Shown here in pieces: positions 19,237-31,235 of a DNA stretch of 64,000 nt. Numbering within the stretch: the first letter of the stretch is position 1; every line of letters starts with the position of its first letter. This DNA comes from Streptomyces ortus (GTDB lineage: Bacteria > Actinomycetota > Actinomycetes > Streptomycetales > Streptomycetaceae). Under the pieces are notes generated by a model, which was not told the origin of the DNA, did no database searches, and worked only from the letters and a program-made list of their open reading frames with translations. The position numbers and the translations under genes were made by a program. The stretch covers positions 2,395,264 through 2,459,263 of the forward strand of contig NZ_JAIFZO010000002.1 in the NCBI RefSeq assembly GCF_026341275.1, in the 5' to 3' direction.

Positions 19237-19264
19237 TTACGGCTGCGTAACCTACGGCGTCGTA
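19237..19264. promoter_or_regulatory. Candidate TetR operators upstream of the desaturase operon
   Basis: Two adjacent perfect palindromes, TTACG-GCTG-CGTAA (19237-19250) and TACG-GCGT-CGTA (19253-19264), have centres 15 bp apart. They lie about 75-100 bases upstream of the desaturase start, in the spacer shared with ppc. The match of motif and context suggests binding by the TetR protein encoded in the operon. Confidence 0.6.
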
Positions 19265-19460
19265 AGTATGGCAGCGCGTTCCGCCGGGGCAAGAGCCCGA
19301 GAGACTGCGCGTCCGGATGGACACCTATCCTTGGTCTCGGTCGGACAGCGCGGTCCGCTCTGTTTCATTCCCGGATGCCCAGCCGCTGATGCGGCACGTG
19401 CCGCCTCGGGCTGACGGGTTCCCCTCCAGACGAGCTTCAACACTGCAAGGAGCCGCACCT

Positions 19461-22193
<2,733 letters not shown>

Positions 22194-22205
22194 CCCGACC
22201 GGCAG

Positions 22206-22263
22206 GACACGACGAAGGCGTCCAGGTGGCACGTACCGACCACCTGGGCGCCTTCGTCGTGTC
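22206..22263. terminator. Bidirectional hairpin terminator between ppc and the minus-strand membrane gene
   Basis: GACACGACGAAGGCG then CCAGGTGG (22206-22229) pairs with CCACCTGG then CGCCTTCGTCGTGTC (22240-22263) with one mismatch around a 10-base loop. It sits between convergent genes. Confidence 0.85.
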
Positions 22264-22272
22264 GGAGTCGTG

Positions 22273-22770
22273 TCAGAGCGCCAGGAACGCCGTCGTCACC
22301 AGTGCCAGGCCCGCGCCGCCGAGCACCCAGCCCAGCCTCGTCCTGCCCAGGCCGCCGGCCACCACCACCGAGGCGAGCATCAGCGCGCCGCCCAGCGGCA
22401 CCCAGGCGTAGAGCAGGCCACCGGTGCCCGCGCGGACGACCTCGTCGGTGCCCGGCTTCACCACGACCGGGTACGTGCGGCCCTTCTCCACGGCCACCTC
22501 GCTGTCGAGGACGACCCGGTCCCGTGCGGTGGAACCCGCCGACGTCGGCCGGTACGGGCCCGTGCAGTGGTCCTCGGCGCACTTGGTGACCGTCATCGTG
22601 CCGCGCTCACGGCCCTTGGTGAGCATCACGTGCTGGGCGGTGCCCCAGGAGGCCCAGACGCCCGCGATCAGGATCAGCACCGCGACCGTGCCCATCGCGG
22701 CGAGCTGCCCGAACCGCAGCGCCGCCGCCGCTTTGGGGCGGGAGGTGCGGGCATGGGAATGGGCGGGCAT
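22273..22770 (-). CDS. Small membrane protein (DUF3592-like)
   Basis: The 165-aa product has one hydrophobic span near residues 20-45, an extracytoplasmic segment with a Cys pair (KCAEDHC) and a VVLDSEVAVEKGRTYPVVVKPG stretch, then two spans close to the C terminus. The topology (two membrane regions flanking a small beta domain) resembles DUF3592-type proteins, but I do not recognise a function. It converges on ppc and lies downstream of pth with a 75-base gap. Confidence 0.7.
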   Translation of the reverse strand: MPAHSHARTSRPKAAAALRFGQLAAMGTVAVLILIAGVWASWGTAQHVMLTKGRERGTMTVTKCAEDHCTGPYRPTSAGSTARDRVVLDSEVAVEKGRTYPVVVKPGTDEVVRAGTGGLLYAWVPLGGALMLASVVVAGGLGRTRLGWVLGGAGLALVTTAFLAL

Positions 22771-22845
22771 GGCGGCGATCCTTGGCCATGCTTGTGCGGT
22801 CGGTCAACTCGCGCTGGATTCAGGTGGGGTGAAATTACCGCATTG

Positions 22846-23442
22846 TCACGAGTTGTACGTCGACTGCGCCCGCTCCAGGCCCTCGACGACCAGAGCCTCC
22901 ACCGCGTCCGCCGCGCGGTCCACGAAGTAGTCCAGCTCCTTGCGCTCCGCCGCGGAGAAGTCCTTCAGCACGAAGTCGGCGACCTGCATACGGCCCGGGG
23001 GACGCCCGATCCCGAAACGGACCCGGTGGTACTCCGGACCCATCGCCTTGGTCATCGACTTCAGGCCGTTGTGGCCGTTGTCGCCGCCGCCCAGCTTCAG
23101 CCGCAGCACGCCGTGGTCGATGTCCAGCTCGTCGTGGACGGCCACGATGTTCGCCGTCGGCACCTTGTAGAAGTCCCGCAGACCCGTCACCGGACCGCCC
23201 GACAGGTTCATGTACGACATCGGCTTCGCCAGGATGACGCGCCGGTTCAGCGGGCCCGGCGGGCCGATCCGCCCCTCGATCACCTGGGCCTGCGCCTTGC
23301 CGGACCGCTTGAACTTGCCGCCGATCCGCCCGGCGAGGAGATCGGCGACCATGAAGCCCACGTTGTGGCGGTTCATCGCGTACTCGGGGCCGGGGTTTCC
23401 GAGCCCCACGATCAGCCAGGGGGCGCCTGGTTCCGTGGTCAC
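22846..23442 (-). CDS. pth: Peptidyl-tRNA hydrolase
   Basis: Pth releases peptides from tRNA that drops off the ribosome. The product has the family motifs [21 protein letters not shown] (catalytic His), [17 protein letters not shown] and [12 protein letters not shown], then FGIGRPPG. Several in-frame starts exist; GTG at 23442 (198 aa) is chosen because GGGAG lies 8 bases upstream. ATG at 23457 and GTG at 23451 are alternatives. It follows rplY on the same strand; the pth-rplY pair is common in bacteria. Confidence 0.95.
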   Translation of the reverse strand: MTTEPGAPWLIVGLGNPGPEYAMNRHNVGFMVADLLAGRIGGKFKRSGKAQAQVIEGRIGPPGPLNRRVILAKPMSYMNLSGGPVTGLRDFYKVPTANIVAVHDELDIDHGVLRLKLGGGDNGHNGLKSMTKAMGPEYHRVRFGIGRPPGRMQVADFVLKDFSAAERKELDYFVDRAADAVEALVVEGLERAQSTYNS

Positions 23443-23528
23443 GTCCGTCACTCCCATGGGTCGGTGGATACGCACCGGCCGCCGCCCCCGAAGGAGCGGC
23501 GGCCGGTGGGTGGTGATCCGGTGCGGGA

Positions 23529-24113
23529 TCAGGCCTCGGTGGACTCGTCGGACGCGTCGTCCGAGGGCTCCTCCGACTGGGCGGCCAGGACCTGCAGCAC
23601 GACCGCGTCCTCGTCGATGGCCAGCGTGGTGCCCTCGGGCAGCGGGACGTCCTTGGCGAGGATGGAGGCGCCGGCCTCCAGGCCCTCGATCGAGACGGTG
23701 ACCGACTCGGGGATGTGCGTGGCCTCGGCCTCGACCGTCAGCGTGCTCAGCACGTGCTCAAGGATGAACGCGCCGGGGGCCAGGTCGCCCTCGGTGTGCA
23801 CGTAGACCTCGACGTTGACCTTCTCGCCGCTCTTCACGAGAAGCAGGTCGACGTGCTCCAGGAAGCCCTTGATGGCGTCACGCTGGACGGCCTTCGGGAT
23901 CGCGAGCTGGGTCTTGCCCTCGATGTCCAGGGTCAGCAGGACGTTGGCGGTACGCAGGGCGAGCTGCAGCTCGTGGCCCGGCAGCGTGATGTGGACCGGG
24001 TCGCCACCGTGGCCGTACACCACGGCGGGAACCTTGCTGGCGCGGCGGATGCGGCGCGCGGCACCCTTGCCGAACTCGGTGCGGGTCTCGGCGGCGAGCT
24101 TGACCTCGGACAT
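23529..24113 (-). CDS. rplY: 50S ribosomal protein L25 (general stress protein Ctc type)
   Basis: The 194-aa product has the L25 domain ([33 protein letters not shown]) that binds 5S rRNA, followed by the TL5/Ctc C-terminal beta domain and an acidic tail. GAGGAG lies about 5 bases upstream of the ATG at 24113; the upstream ATG at 24119 would leave no spacing. It lies between prs and pth on the minus strand. Confidence 0.95.
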   Translation of the reverse strand: MSEVKLAAETRTEFGKGAARRIRRASKVPAVVYGHGGDPVHITLPGHELQLALRTANVLLTLDIEGKTQLAIPKAVQRDAIKGFLEHVDLLLVKSGEKVNVEVYVHTEGDLAPGAFILEHVLSTLTVEAEATHIPESVTVSIEGLEAGASILAKDVPLPEGTTLAIDEDAVVLQVLAAQSEEPSDDASDESTEA

Positions 24114-24219
24114 GATCACTCCTCGTGTAACAGGGAAGCCAGGGAAAGGAAGTCACCCGGCCGAACCATCGGCCTGCTACGAAGAGCGCGTCGATAACGG
24201 ACCGCCGCACCAAAGAGTG

Positions 24220-24268
24220 CGGCCTCCCTCGCCGAGCAACTGTGACAGCTTACGTGGCGGGGAGGCCG
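24220..24268. terminator. Hairpin between prs and rplY
   Basis: CGGCCTCCC (24220-24228) pairs with GGGAGGCCG (24260-24268), and the stem extends inward through CGCC/GGCG with one offset, giving a loop of about 22 bases. It could be a terminator or attenuator of prs. The rest of the 185-base gap holds nothing recognisable. Confidence 0.5.
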
Positions 24269-24298
24269 TACAAGAAATCGATCTGGTCCGGTCTTCGA

Positions 24299-25270
24299 CT
24301 ACTCGTCGAAGAGGCTCGTCACCGAACCGTCCTCGAAGACCTCGCGGACCGCGTTCGCGATGGTCGGCGCGATCGACAGGACCGTGATCTTGTCCAGTTC
24401 CAGCTCGCCCGGGGTGGGCAGGGTGTCCGTGAAGACGAACTCGCTGACCTTCGAGGCCATCAGACGGTCCGCCGCGGGACCCGACAGCACACCGTGCGTC
24501 GCCGTCACGATGACGTCCTCCGCGCCGTGCGCGAACAGCGCGTCCGCCGCGGCGCAGATCGTGCCACCGGTGTCGATCATGTCGTCGACCAGGACGCAGA
24601 CCCGGCCCTCGACGTCACCCACGACCTCGTGGACGGTCACCTGGTTCGCGACGTCCTTGTCGCGGCGCTTGTGGACGATCGCCAGCGGCGCGCCGAGGCG
24701 GTCGCACCAGCGGTCGGCCACCCGCACCCGGCCGGCGTCCGGGGACACGACCGTGAGCTTCGAGCGGTCCACCTTGTGGCCCACGTAGTCCGCGAGCAGC
24801 GGCAGCGCGAACAGGTGGTCCACGGGGCCGTCGAAGAAGCCCTGGATCTGGTCGGTGTGCAGATCGACCGTCAGGAGGCGGTCGGCGCCGGCCGTCTTCA
24901 TCATGTCGGCGATCAGACGCGCCGAGATCGGTTCACGCCCACGGTGCTTCTTGTCCTGGCGCGCGTAACCGTAGAACGGCATGATCACGGTGATGCTCCG
25001 GGCGGAGGCCCGCTTCAGAGCGTCGATCATGATCAGCTGTTCCATGATCCACTTGTTGATCGGTGCGGTGTGGCTCTGGATCAGGAAGCAGTCGGCGCCG
25101 CGGGCCGACTCCTCGTAGCGGACGTAGATCTCACCGTTGGCGAAATCGAAGGCCTTCGTCGGAACGACCCCGACACCCAACTGGTGGGCGACCTCCTCGG
25201 CAAGCTCGGGGTGGGCGCGGCCGGAGAAGAACATCATCTTCTTCTCGCCGGTCGTCTTGATCCCGGTCAC
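24299..25270 (-). CDS. prs: Ribose-phosphate pyrophosphokinase (PRPP synthetase)
   Basis: Prs makes PRPP from ribose-5-phosphate and ATP for nucleotide, His and Trp synthesis. The 323-aa product has FSGRAHPELAEEV, FANGEIYVR, the ATP-binding PFYGYARQDKKHRGREPIS, the DLHTDQIQGFF segment and the PRPP loop VLVDDMIDTGGTI. GTG at 25270 has GAGGAGA about 8 bases upstream. It lies downstream of glmU on the same strand (137-base gap), as in many Gram-positive bacteria. Confidence 0.97.
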   Translation of the reverse strand: MTGIKTTGEKKMMFFSGRAHPELAEEVAHQLGVGVVPTKAFDFANGEIYVRYEESARGADCFLIQSHTAPINKWIMEQLIMIDALKRASARSITVIMPFYGYARQDKKHRGREPISARLIADMMKTAGADRLLTVDLHTDQIQGFFDGPVDHLFALPLLADYVGHKVDRSKLTVVSPDAGRVRVADRWCDRLGAPLAIVHKRRDKDVANQVTVHEVVGDVEGRVCVLVDDMIDTGGTICAAADALFAHGAEDVIVTATHGVLSGPAADRLMASKVSEFVFTDTLPTPGELELDKITVLSIAPTIANAVREVFEDGSVTSLFDE

Positions 25271-25407
25271 AGCACTGTCTCCTCAGAGGTGTCTCAGCTG
25301 GATGTCGAGATGAGTCGAGTTCTCAGTTGCGGTCTCAGCTGGGTGTGCGGGTGTGCGCCTATCACGGTAGCCCGAGTCGGACCCGACCTTTTCCAGTCAG
25401 GTTCCGG

Positions 25408-26892
25408 TCAGCTTTCGCCGCCGGCCTCCCGGGATGTCGCCTCCGCCGCCTTCGCGGCCGCGCTGCCGGGACGCTTGCGGGCCACCCAGCCCTCGATATT
25501 CCTTTGCTGGCCGCGGGCCACGGCCAGCGAACCGGGCGGTACGTCCTTCGTGATCACGGAGCCGGCCGCCGTGTACGCGCCGTCCCCGATGGTGACGGGA
25601 GCCACAAACATGTTGTCCGAACCCGTCTTGCAGTGCGAGCCCACCGTCGTGTGGTGCTTGGCCTCGCCGTCGTAGTTCACGAAGACGCTCGCGGCACCGA
25701 TGTTCGAGTACTCGCCGATGGTCGCGTCGCCGACGTAGGAGAGGTGCGGGATCTTCGTGCCCTCGCCGACGGTGGCGTTCTTCGTCTCCACATACGTACC
25801 CACCTTGGCCTTCAGACCGAGGCGGGTGCCGGGACGGAGATACGCGAAGGGGCCCACGTTCGCCTGGGGGCCGATCTCCGCGCCGTTCGAGACCGTGTTG
25901 TCCACCCGGGCGCCCGCGCCCACCGTGGTGTCGTTCAGGCGGGTGTTCGGGCCGACCTCGGCGCCCTCGCCCAGGTGCGTGGCGCCCTGGAGCTGGGTGC
26001 CCGGGTGCACGATCGCGTCCTGCTCGAAGGTGACGGTGACGTCGACCCACGTGGAGGCCGGGTCGACGACGGTCACGCCGGCGAGCATCGCGTCCCGCAG
26101 CAGCCGGTCGTTGAGGATGCGGCGGGCCTCGGCCAGCTGCACCCGGTTGTTGATGCCGGCGATCTCGCGGTGGTCGTCCGCCACGGCGGCGCCGACGCGG
26201 TGCCCGGCCTCCCGGAGGATGCCGAGGACGTCCGTGAGGTACTCCTCGCCCTGGCTGTTGTCGGTGCGGACCTTGCCGAGCGCGTCCGCGAGGAGCTGCC
26301 CGTCGAACGCGAAGACACCGGAGTTGATCTCACGGATCGCGCGCTGCGAGTCGGAGGCGTCCTTGTGCTCGACGATCGCCGTCACCGCGCCCGAGGCGCT
26401 GTCGCGGACGATCCGGCCGTACCCGGTGGCGTCCGGCACCTCGGCGGTCAGCACGGTGACCGCGTTGCCGTCGCCGGTGTGCGTCGAGGCGAGCTTGCGA
26501 AGGGTCGCGCCGGTGAGGAGGGGGGTGTCGCCGCAGACGACCACGACGGTGCCGTCGACGACGCCGCCCAGCTCTTCGAGGCCCATCCGTACGGCGTGCC
26601 CCGTGCCGTTCTGCTCGGCCTGTACGGCGGTCCGGACGCCCGGAGCCGTCCCGGCGAGGTGCTCGGTGACCTTCTCGCGGGCGTGACCCACGACGACGAC
26701 CAGGTTCTCGGGGGCCAACTCGCCCGCCGCGGCGAGCACATGACCGACGAGGGAACGGCCGCAGAGCTCGTGCAGGACCTTGGGTGTGGCCGATTTCATA
26801 CGGGTGCCCTCACCCGCTGCGAGAACGACGACGGCTGCGGGTGGGGTCTCCCCTGCTCCGGAGCCGAGAGCTTGGGGAAGGTTGGCGCTCAC
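25408..26892 (-). CDS. glmU: Bifunctional GlmU: GlcNAc-1-P uridyltransferase / GlcN-1-P acetyltransferase
   Basis: GlmU makes UDP-GlcNAc, the peptidoglycan precursor. The 494-aa product has the N-terminal nucleotidyltransferase motif LAAGEGTRMKSATPKVLHEL, QNGTGHAV and CGDTPLL, then a C-terminal left-handed beta-helix of hexapeptide repeats (IGPQANVGPFAYLRPGT; GLKAKVGTYVETKNATVGEG). The C-terminal Ala/Arg/Ser-rich tail is typical of actinobacteria. It starts with GTG at 26892 and lies downstream of tRNA-Gln on the same strand. Confidence 0.96.
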   Translation of the reverse strand: MSANLPQALGSGAGETPPAAVVVLAAGEGTRMKSATPKVLHELCGRSLVGHVLAAAGELAPENLVVVVGHAREKVTEHLAGTAPGVRTAVQAEQNGTGHAVRMGLEELGGVVDGTVVVVCGDTPLLTGATLRKLASTHTGDGNAVTVLTAEVPDATGYGRIVRDSASGAVTAIVEHKDASDSQRAIREINSGVFAFDGQLLADALGKVRTDNSQGEEYLTDVLGILREAGHRVGAAVADDHREIAGINNRVQLAEARRILNDRLLRDAMLAGVTVVDPASTWVDVTVTFEQDAIVHPGTQLQGATHLGEGAEVGPNTRLNDTTVGAGARVDNTVSNGAEIGPQANVGPFAYLRPGTRLGLKAKVGTYVETKNATVGEGTKIPHLSYVGDATIGEYSNIGAASVFVNYDGEAKHHTTVGSHCKTGSDNMFVAPVTIGDGAYTAAGSVITKDVPPGSLAVARGQQRNIEGWVARKRPGSAAAKAAEATSREAGGES

Positions 26893-26970
26893 GGATAGGC
26901 CTTTCGGCTACTGGTGTCTGGGGTACGGACATCCGCAGGATACCGGGGCGTTTCAGGAGCGACATGGGAG

Positions 26971-26998
26971 CGGGCCCCGACAGTGCTGTCGGGGCCCG
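26971..26998 (-). terminator. Hairpin terminator downstream of tRNA-Gln
   Basis: CGGGCCCCGACA (26971-26982) is perfectly complementary to TGTCGGGGCCCG (26987-26998) with a 4-base loop. It lies just 3' of the minus-strand tRNA gene and 5' of glmU. Confidence 0.85.
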
Positions 26999-27009
26999 GA
27001 CGTCCACAG

Positions 27010-27081
27010 CTCCCCCGCCAGGACTTGAACCCGGACAGATGGCACCAAAAGCCACAGTGCTGCCAATTACACCACGGGGGA
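27010..27081 (-). tRNA. tRNA-Gln (anticodon UUG)
   Basis: On the minus strand the gene reads TCCCCCGTGGTGTAATTGGC and so on, with a 7-bp acceptor stem (TCCCCCG/CGGGGGA), the D-arm TGGTGTAATTGGCA, an anticodon loop TTTTGGT giving UUG, and the T-arm GTTCAAGTCC. The discriminator base is G and the CCA end is not encoded. No promoter is assigned. Confidence 0.9.
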
Positions 27082-27340
27082 TGGAAGTCGACTGAAGCCG
27101 GACATGGGGTCGGCCGTCGAGTCGGCACCCAACACTATGCCGTACCCAGGCCCTTCGACGCGACGGTACGGATCGGCACACCAGGGGTCTGTGGATCTCC
27201 ACTCCGGAGTCGAACGGTGGACGATTCAGCAGTTCGAGGGATAACGGGCCGTTTCGCATCTGTTCGATTACGGGGAGTGGTGTAGGCCAGTACGGGAAAC
27301 TCGCCGGAAAAGGGGCGGGGCGCGACCGTAGGCTGGAGTC

Positions 27341-28681
27341 ATGACCACGACGGGGGAAGACCACACCGCGGCCCTGGCGGGGCCGTGGTGGTGGGCGAGG
27401 TGGCGCAGCGCGGTACTCGACGGGACCCTCGCGCTGGTGTCGTCGGTGGAGTGCGCGACAGAGGGATTCCCGTTCGCGGGGGCGGCGGGGGTGCCGGTGC
27501 CCGTGGGGATGCTGTTCGGGGCCGTCGCCGGGTCCGTACTGCTGTTCCGGCGGCGCTGGCCGATCGCCGTCGTGCTGGTGTCGATCGCGATCACGCCGGC
27601 CCAGATGGGGTTCCTGATGGGACTCGTCGGGCTGTACACGCTGGCGGCGTCCGAGTTGCCGAGGCGGATCACCGGGGCGCTGGCCGGGATGTCGATGGTG
27701 GGGATGCTCATCGTCACCTATGTGCGGGCGCACCAGGGGATGGTGCGCGGCGATGTGGCGCTGGGGGACTGGTTCGTGCCCTTCGTGTCGATCACGACCT
27801 CGCTCGGGATGACGGCCCCGCCGGTGCTGCTCGGGCTGTACGTGGGGGCGCGGCGGCGGTTGATGGAGAGCCTGCGGGAGCGGGCCGACTCCCTGGAGCG
27901 GGAGCTGCAGCTGCTCGCGGAGCGGGCCGAGGAGCGCGCGGAGTGGGCGCGCAACGAGGAGCGGACCCGGATCGCCCGCGAGATGCACGACGTGGTCGCC
28001 CACCGGGTCAGTCTGATGGTGGTGCACGCGGCGGCGTTGCAGGCGGTGGCCCGCAAGGATCCCGAGAAGGCCGTGAAGAACGCCTCGCTGGTGGGCGACA
28101 TGGGACGCCAGGCGCTGACCGAGCTGCGGGAGATGCTGGGCGTGCTGCGGACGGGCGACGGGTCGGCGCGGGGCACGGGGTACGGCTCCGCGCCGCCGCA
28201 GGCCGTGCCGCTGGCGGCGGTGGGGGCGGCAGCCGCCGCCGCTGCCGCCGCGTCCCGGGCCGCCGAGGAGGAGTCGGGGGACGGTCCCTGCCTGGACGAT
28301 CTCGATGAGCTGGTGGGGCAGTCCGCCGCCGCCGGGATGGTCGTCGAGCTCTCCGTGGAGGGGGAGGCGCGGGTGTACGTGGCGGTGGTGGAGCAGACCG
28401 CGTACCGCGTGGTGCAGGAGGCGCTGACGAACGTCCACAAGCACGCCGCGGGGGCGAAGACCCGGGTGCGGCTGGCGCATCGGGGGGCGGAGATCGCCAT
28501 GCAGGTGGAGAACGGCCCGCCGCCGGAGCCGGGGGCCGCGTCCGACGCCAGGCTGCCCAGTGGGGGGAACGGCCTGCTGGGGATGAAGGAGCGGGTCGTC
28601 GGGCTCGGCGGGGTGTTCGTGTCGGGGCCGACGGACGCGGGCGGGTTCCGGGTGTCGGCGGTCATCCCGGCCGGGGGCTGA
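27341..28681 (+). CDS. Orphan sensor histidine kinase (DesK/NarL type, HisKA_3)
   Basis: The 446-aa product has four or more hydrophobic spans (about 25-180), a coiled region, then the dimerisation/phospho-acceptor motif TRIAREMHDVVAHRVSLMVVHA, with His in the EMHDVVAHR box. The C-terminal HATPase has EALTNVHKHA (N box) and GNGLLGMKERV (G box). An Ala-rich low-complexity linker (about 287-305) separates them. Kinases of this family normally pair with NarL-type regulators, but none is adjacent; the LuxR regulators at 9630 and 14904 are distant. The ATG at 27341 has GGAG 5 bases upstream. Confidence 0.9.
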   Translation: MTTTGEDHTAALAGPWWWARWRSAVLDGTLALVSSVECATEGFPFAGAAGVPVPVGMLFGAVAGSVLLFRRRWPIAVVLVSIAITPAQMGFLMGLVGLYTLAASELPRRITGALAGMSMVGMLIVTYVRAHQGMVRGDVALGDWFVPFVSITTSLGMTAPPVLLGLYVGARRRLMESLRERADSLERELQLLAERAEERAEWARNEERTRIAREMHDVVAHRVSLMVVHAAALQAVARKDPEKAVKNASLVGDMGRQALTELREMLGVLRTGDGSARGTGYGSAPPQAVPLAAVGAAAAAAAAASRAAEEESGDGPCLDDLDELVGQSAAAGMVVELSVEGEARVYVAVVEQTAYRVVQEALTNVHKHAAGAKTRVRLAHRGAEIAMQVENGPPPEPGAASDARLPSGGNGLLGMKERVVGLGGVFVSGPTDAGGFRVSAVIPAGG

Positions 28682-28780
28682 GGCGGGGGCCGGCGGCTGA
28701 CATGACATCGGTGTCGGGGCCGGCGCCGGTCCCGGTGGTGGCTCTGGTGCCTCTGGTGGCGGCGGCCCCCGGGCGCGGGC

Positions 28781-29284
28781 TCAGCCGGCGGTCAGGCGCA
28801 CCGGTTCGCGGCCCGAGATGAGCGTGGTCAGTGCCTGGTCGACGTCGGCGCCGAGGTACCAGTCGCCCGTGTGGTCCAGGGTGTACACGCGGCCCTCCGT
28901 GTCGATGGTGAGCAGGGCTCCGCTGTCGGTCTCCTCGCCGAGGGGGGCGACCTCGGTGCCCAGGGCTCTGCCGAGGTCGGCGAGGGTGCGGGCCATGTGG
29001 AGGCCGTGCAGCGGGTCCAGGTGCACGGGCGACGAGGCGATCTGGCGGCCCGCCTCGGCCGTACTGACGCGCAGCCCGCCGAACTCCGCCCACGCCTCCA
29101 CCGCCGCCGGGAACACGGCGTGGCGGTGCCCCGCGGGGGACTCGTGGCCGCGCAGTGTGTCGGCCCAGAACTCGGCCTGCTTTATGTCCCAGCGGCCCGG
29201 TTGCCATCCGGCGTCGCGCAGCGAGGCGTCGACCTGGACGGAGAAGCGGGTGGTCGAGGTGGCGGCGGTGCGGTCGGTGTGCAT
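28781..29284 (-). CDS. SUKH-3 family immunity-like protein
   Basis: The 167-aa product resembles SUKH-3 domains: FSVQVDASLRDAGWQPGRWD, an AVEAWAEFGGLRV helix-strand unit, and a C-terminal TIDTEGRVYTLDHTGDWYLG segment. SUKH proteins bind and neutralise polymorphic toxins, often nucleases or deaminases; here it lies next to a deaminase-like gene (29478) and near a SMI1/KNR4 gene. No signal peptide is seen. The target is inferred, not shown. Confidence 0.75.
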   Translation of the reverse strand: MHTDRTAATSTTRFSVQVDASLRDAGWQPGRWDIKQAEFWADTLRGHESPAGHRHAVFPAAVEAWAEFGGLRVSTAEAGRQIASSPVHLDPLHGLHMARTLADLGRALGTEVAPLGEETDSGALLTIDTEGRVYTLDHTGDWYLGADVDQALTTLISGREPVRLTAG

Positions 29285-29477
29285 CTGCCCTTCGCGATCG
29301 GTCTGAGCTGCCGGGCGGTGGTCCGGTGTCCCGGCCGGCAGCTGCGGGTGGCGTCGGCGGCGCCTTCGTGCGGGTCGGAGGCCGCTGCCGTCGGCGGGGC
29401 CGCCGTCAGTTCTCCCGGGTTCGTCGGTGGGTCGTCAGTCCTCGTGGGTCGTCCGTTCTCCGGGGGCGTCCGGCCTC

Positions 29478-29984
29478 CTAGGCCGTCGGGTCGACGACGC
29501 GTACGCCGAAGTGGGCGCTGAGCGCGGTGCAGGCGCGGCAGGGCTGCGCGAAGCTGCCGTGCAGCGGGTCGCCGTCCTCGCGGATGCGGCGGGCGGTGAG
29601 TTTGGCCTGCTTGAGCGATTTCCTGGCCTCGCCGTTGGTCATGGGTTTCCGGGTGGCGCGTTTGGAGCGGGCGGCGTCGGCGGCGGCGATATGGCGGGAG
29701 ATGAGGATCGCCTCGGCGCAGCGGCCGGTGAAGCGGTCGCGCTGGCCGCTGGTGAGGGTGTCGAGGAAGTCCCGTACGAGAGGGTGCAGGGGTGGCGGCT
29801 GGTCGCCGCGGCCCGCAGTGCCGGTGAGGGTCGCGCCGCGTACGGAGAGGGCGGCGGCGATGGTCGGGAGTATGCCGTCGCGCCGGTGCAGCAGGACCGG
29901 CACGGCGGGCGCCTCGCTGCTGCTCCAGCCGACCCGCGGATCCCCGGACCTACCCGCCTGTGTACCCGTCTGTGTCGCGCTCAT
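29478..29984 (-). CDS. YwqJ-like putative nucleic acid/nucleotide deaminase
   Basis: The 168-aa product has the deaminase zinc site as a CAE motif (GRCAEA, Cys 89, Glu 91) and PCRAC (Cys 149 and 152), the arrangement described for YwqJ-type deaminases of polymorphic toxin systems. No secretion signal or export domain is visible, so it is a free-standing domain. The ATG at 29984 is chosen; GGGAGG lies about 10 bases upstream, and the longer frame to 30119 has no sound start. It is divergent from the SMI1/KNR4 gene. Confidence 0.75.
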   Translation of the reverse strand: MSATQTGTQAGRSGDPRVGWSSSEAPAVPVLLHRRDGILPTIAAALSVRGATLTGTAGRGDQPPPLHPLVRDFLDTLTSGQRDRFTGRCAEAILISRHIAAADAARSKRATRKPMTNGEARKSLKQAKLTARRIREDGDPLHGSFAQPCRACTALSAHFGVRVVDPTA

Positions 29985-30232
29985 CGTCCCGTTACCTCCC
30001 CTTAATGCATCCCCCGGTGCTCCGACAGAGTGCCAAACTCCGTGGCCCGTGCGGAAGCTGGGGCGGTGCGACACGCGCGGTCTTCGTCGTACGGTCACGG
30101 CTCGATGACGGCAGGTCACGGAAGCGGAGGGCCCTGGCCGGTACGGAACAGGAGGCCCGGTGACCGGTGTCGTTCCACCGCATAGGCTGTCGACATCCGC
30201 GATCCTTCATTACGCCGCAGGGGGCAACCGCC

Positions 30233-31228
30233 ATGACGACAGGTCGGCTCGGGCAACAAGCCGCGCCGCCGAACGCGGCCTATGCCGGGCAGGTCGTGCA
30301 CTTCCCGGATCCGGTGCGGGCGGCACGTCACCCGAGAGGGGTACGCGTCGACGAGGTCGGTTACCCCGATTTCTCGTTCTACGCGCGCGCGGCTGCGGAG
30401 ATCGCCGAACCGCCCGAGGGATTCGGGGTCGACGAGCTGCGGCTGACCGACTACGTGTCGGCGAACGCCGCCCTGGCGGCTTCCGGACACGAGCTGTGGG
30501 ACACGATCCCGGCGGTGGCGACTCCGCACGGCTGGACGTGGCACCACGTGCCGCGCACGCGCCGGCTGGAGCTGGTGCCGGTCGAGGTGAAGGCGTTGCT
30601 GCGGCACCACGGCGGTCTCGCCACCGCCCCGGTCGACCAGGACAAGCGCGGCACCCGGCCGCTGCAGGAGACCCGTCCCGCGCACTTCGGACTGCCGAAG
30701 GCCGCGGTCGCGGTGACCGAGCAGCAGGTGCAGGGCGTCGAGGAGGACCTCGGGTACCGGCTGCCGGGGGCCTACCGTTCCTTTCTGAAGGCCGCCGGCG
30801 GGTGTGCGCCGGTGGGGGCCGCGCTGGACGCGGAGTTGGGGCTGCTGGTCGACCAGCCGTTCTTCACCGTGCGGGACGAGGCCGCCGTCAACGACCTCGT
30901 CTACGTCAACAAGTGCCTGCGGGACCACCTCACCAAGGACTACCTGGGCGTCGGTTTCGTGCAGGGCGGGCTGCTCGCGGTGAAGGTGAAGGGCGAGCGG
31001 ATCGGCTCCGTGTGGTTCTGCGCGTTCGACGACGCCCGTGACCAGGACGAGTGGCCGCCCGCGGAGCGCGTACAGCGGCTGCTGCTGCCCTGTGGTGACG
31101 ACTTCGATCAGTTCCTGTCCCGGCTCGCGGGCAATCCGCCCGAGCTGGAGACGGTGGCGAACCTGATGGTGGACGGCGGTTTCGCGCGGGCGGTGCCGGT
31201 GTCCGCCGTGTCTTCGGTGGGGGAGTGA
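30233..31228 (+). CDS. SMI1/KNR4 (SUKH-1) domain protein
   Basis: The 331-aa cytoplasmic protein has a C-terminal SUKH-1/SMI1-KNR4 core (about 155-290): VTEQQVQGVEEDLGYRLPGA, YRSFLKAAGG and the LGVGFVQGG, VWFCAFDD strands. The N-terminal 150 residues are conserved-looking but unassigned. It starts at the ATG at 30233 with CAGGGGG about 9 bases upstream, and the next gene begins 8 bases after its stop, so the two form an operon. In toxin-immunity systems this fold binds the toxin; in this cluster the partner could be one of the deaminase domains. Confidence 0.8.
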   Translation: MTTGRLGQQAAPPNAAYAGQVVHFPDPVRAARHPRGVRVDEVGYPDFSFYARAAAEIAEPPEGFGVDELRLTDYVSANAALAASGHELWDTIPAVATPHGWTWHHVPRTRRLELVPVEVKALLRHHGGLATAPVDQDKRGTRPLQETRPAHFGLPKAAVAVTEQQVQGVEEDLGYRLPGAYRSFLKAAGGCAPVGAALDAELGLLVDQPFFTVRDEAAVNDLVYVNKCLRDHLTKDYLGVGFVQGGLLAVKVKGERIGSVWFCAFDDARDQDEWPPAERVQRLLLPCGDDFDQFLSRLAGNPPELETVANLMVDGGFARAVPVSAVSSVGE

Positions 31229-31235
31229 GCGTCCG

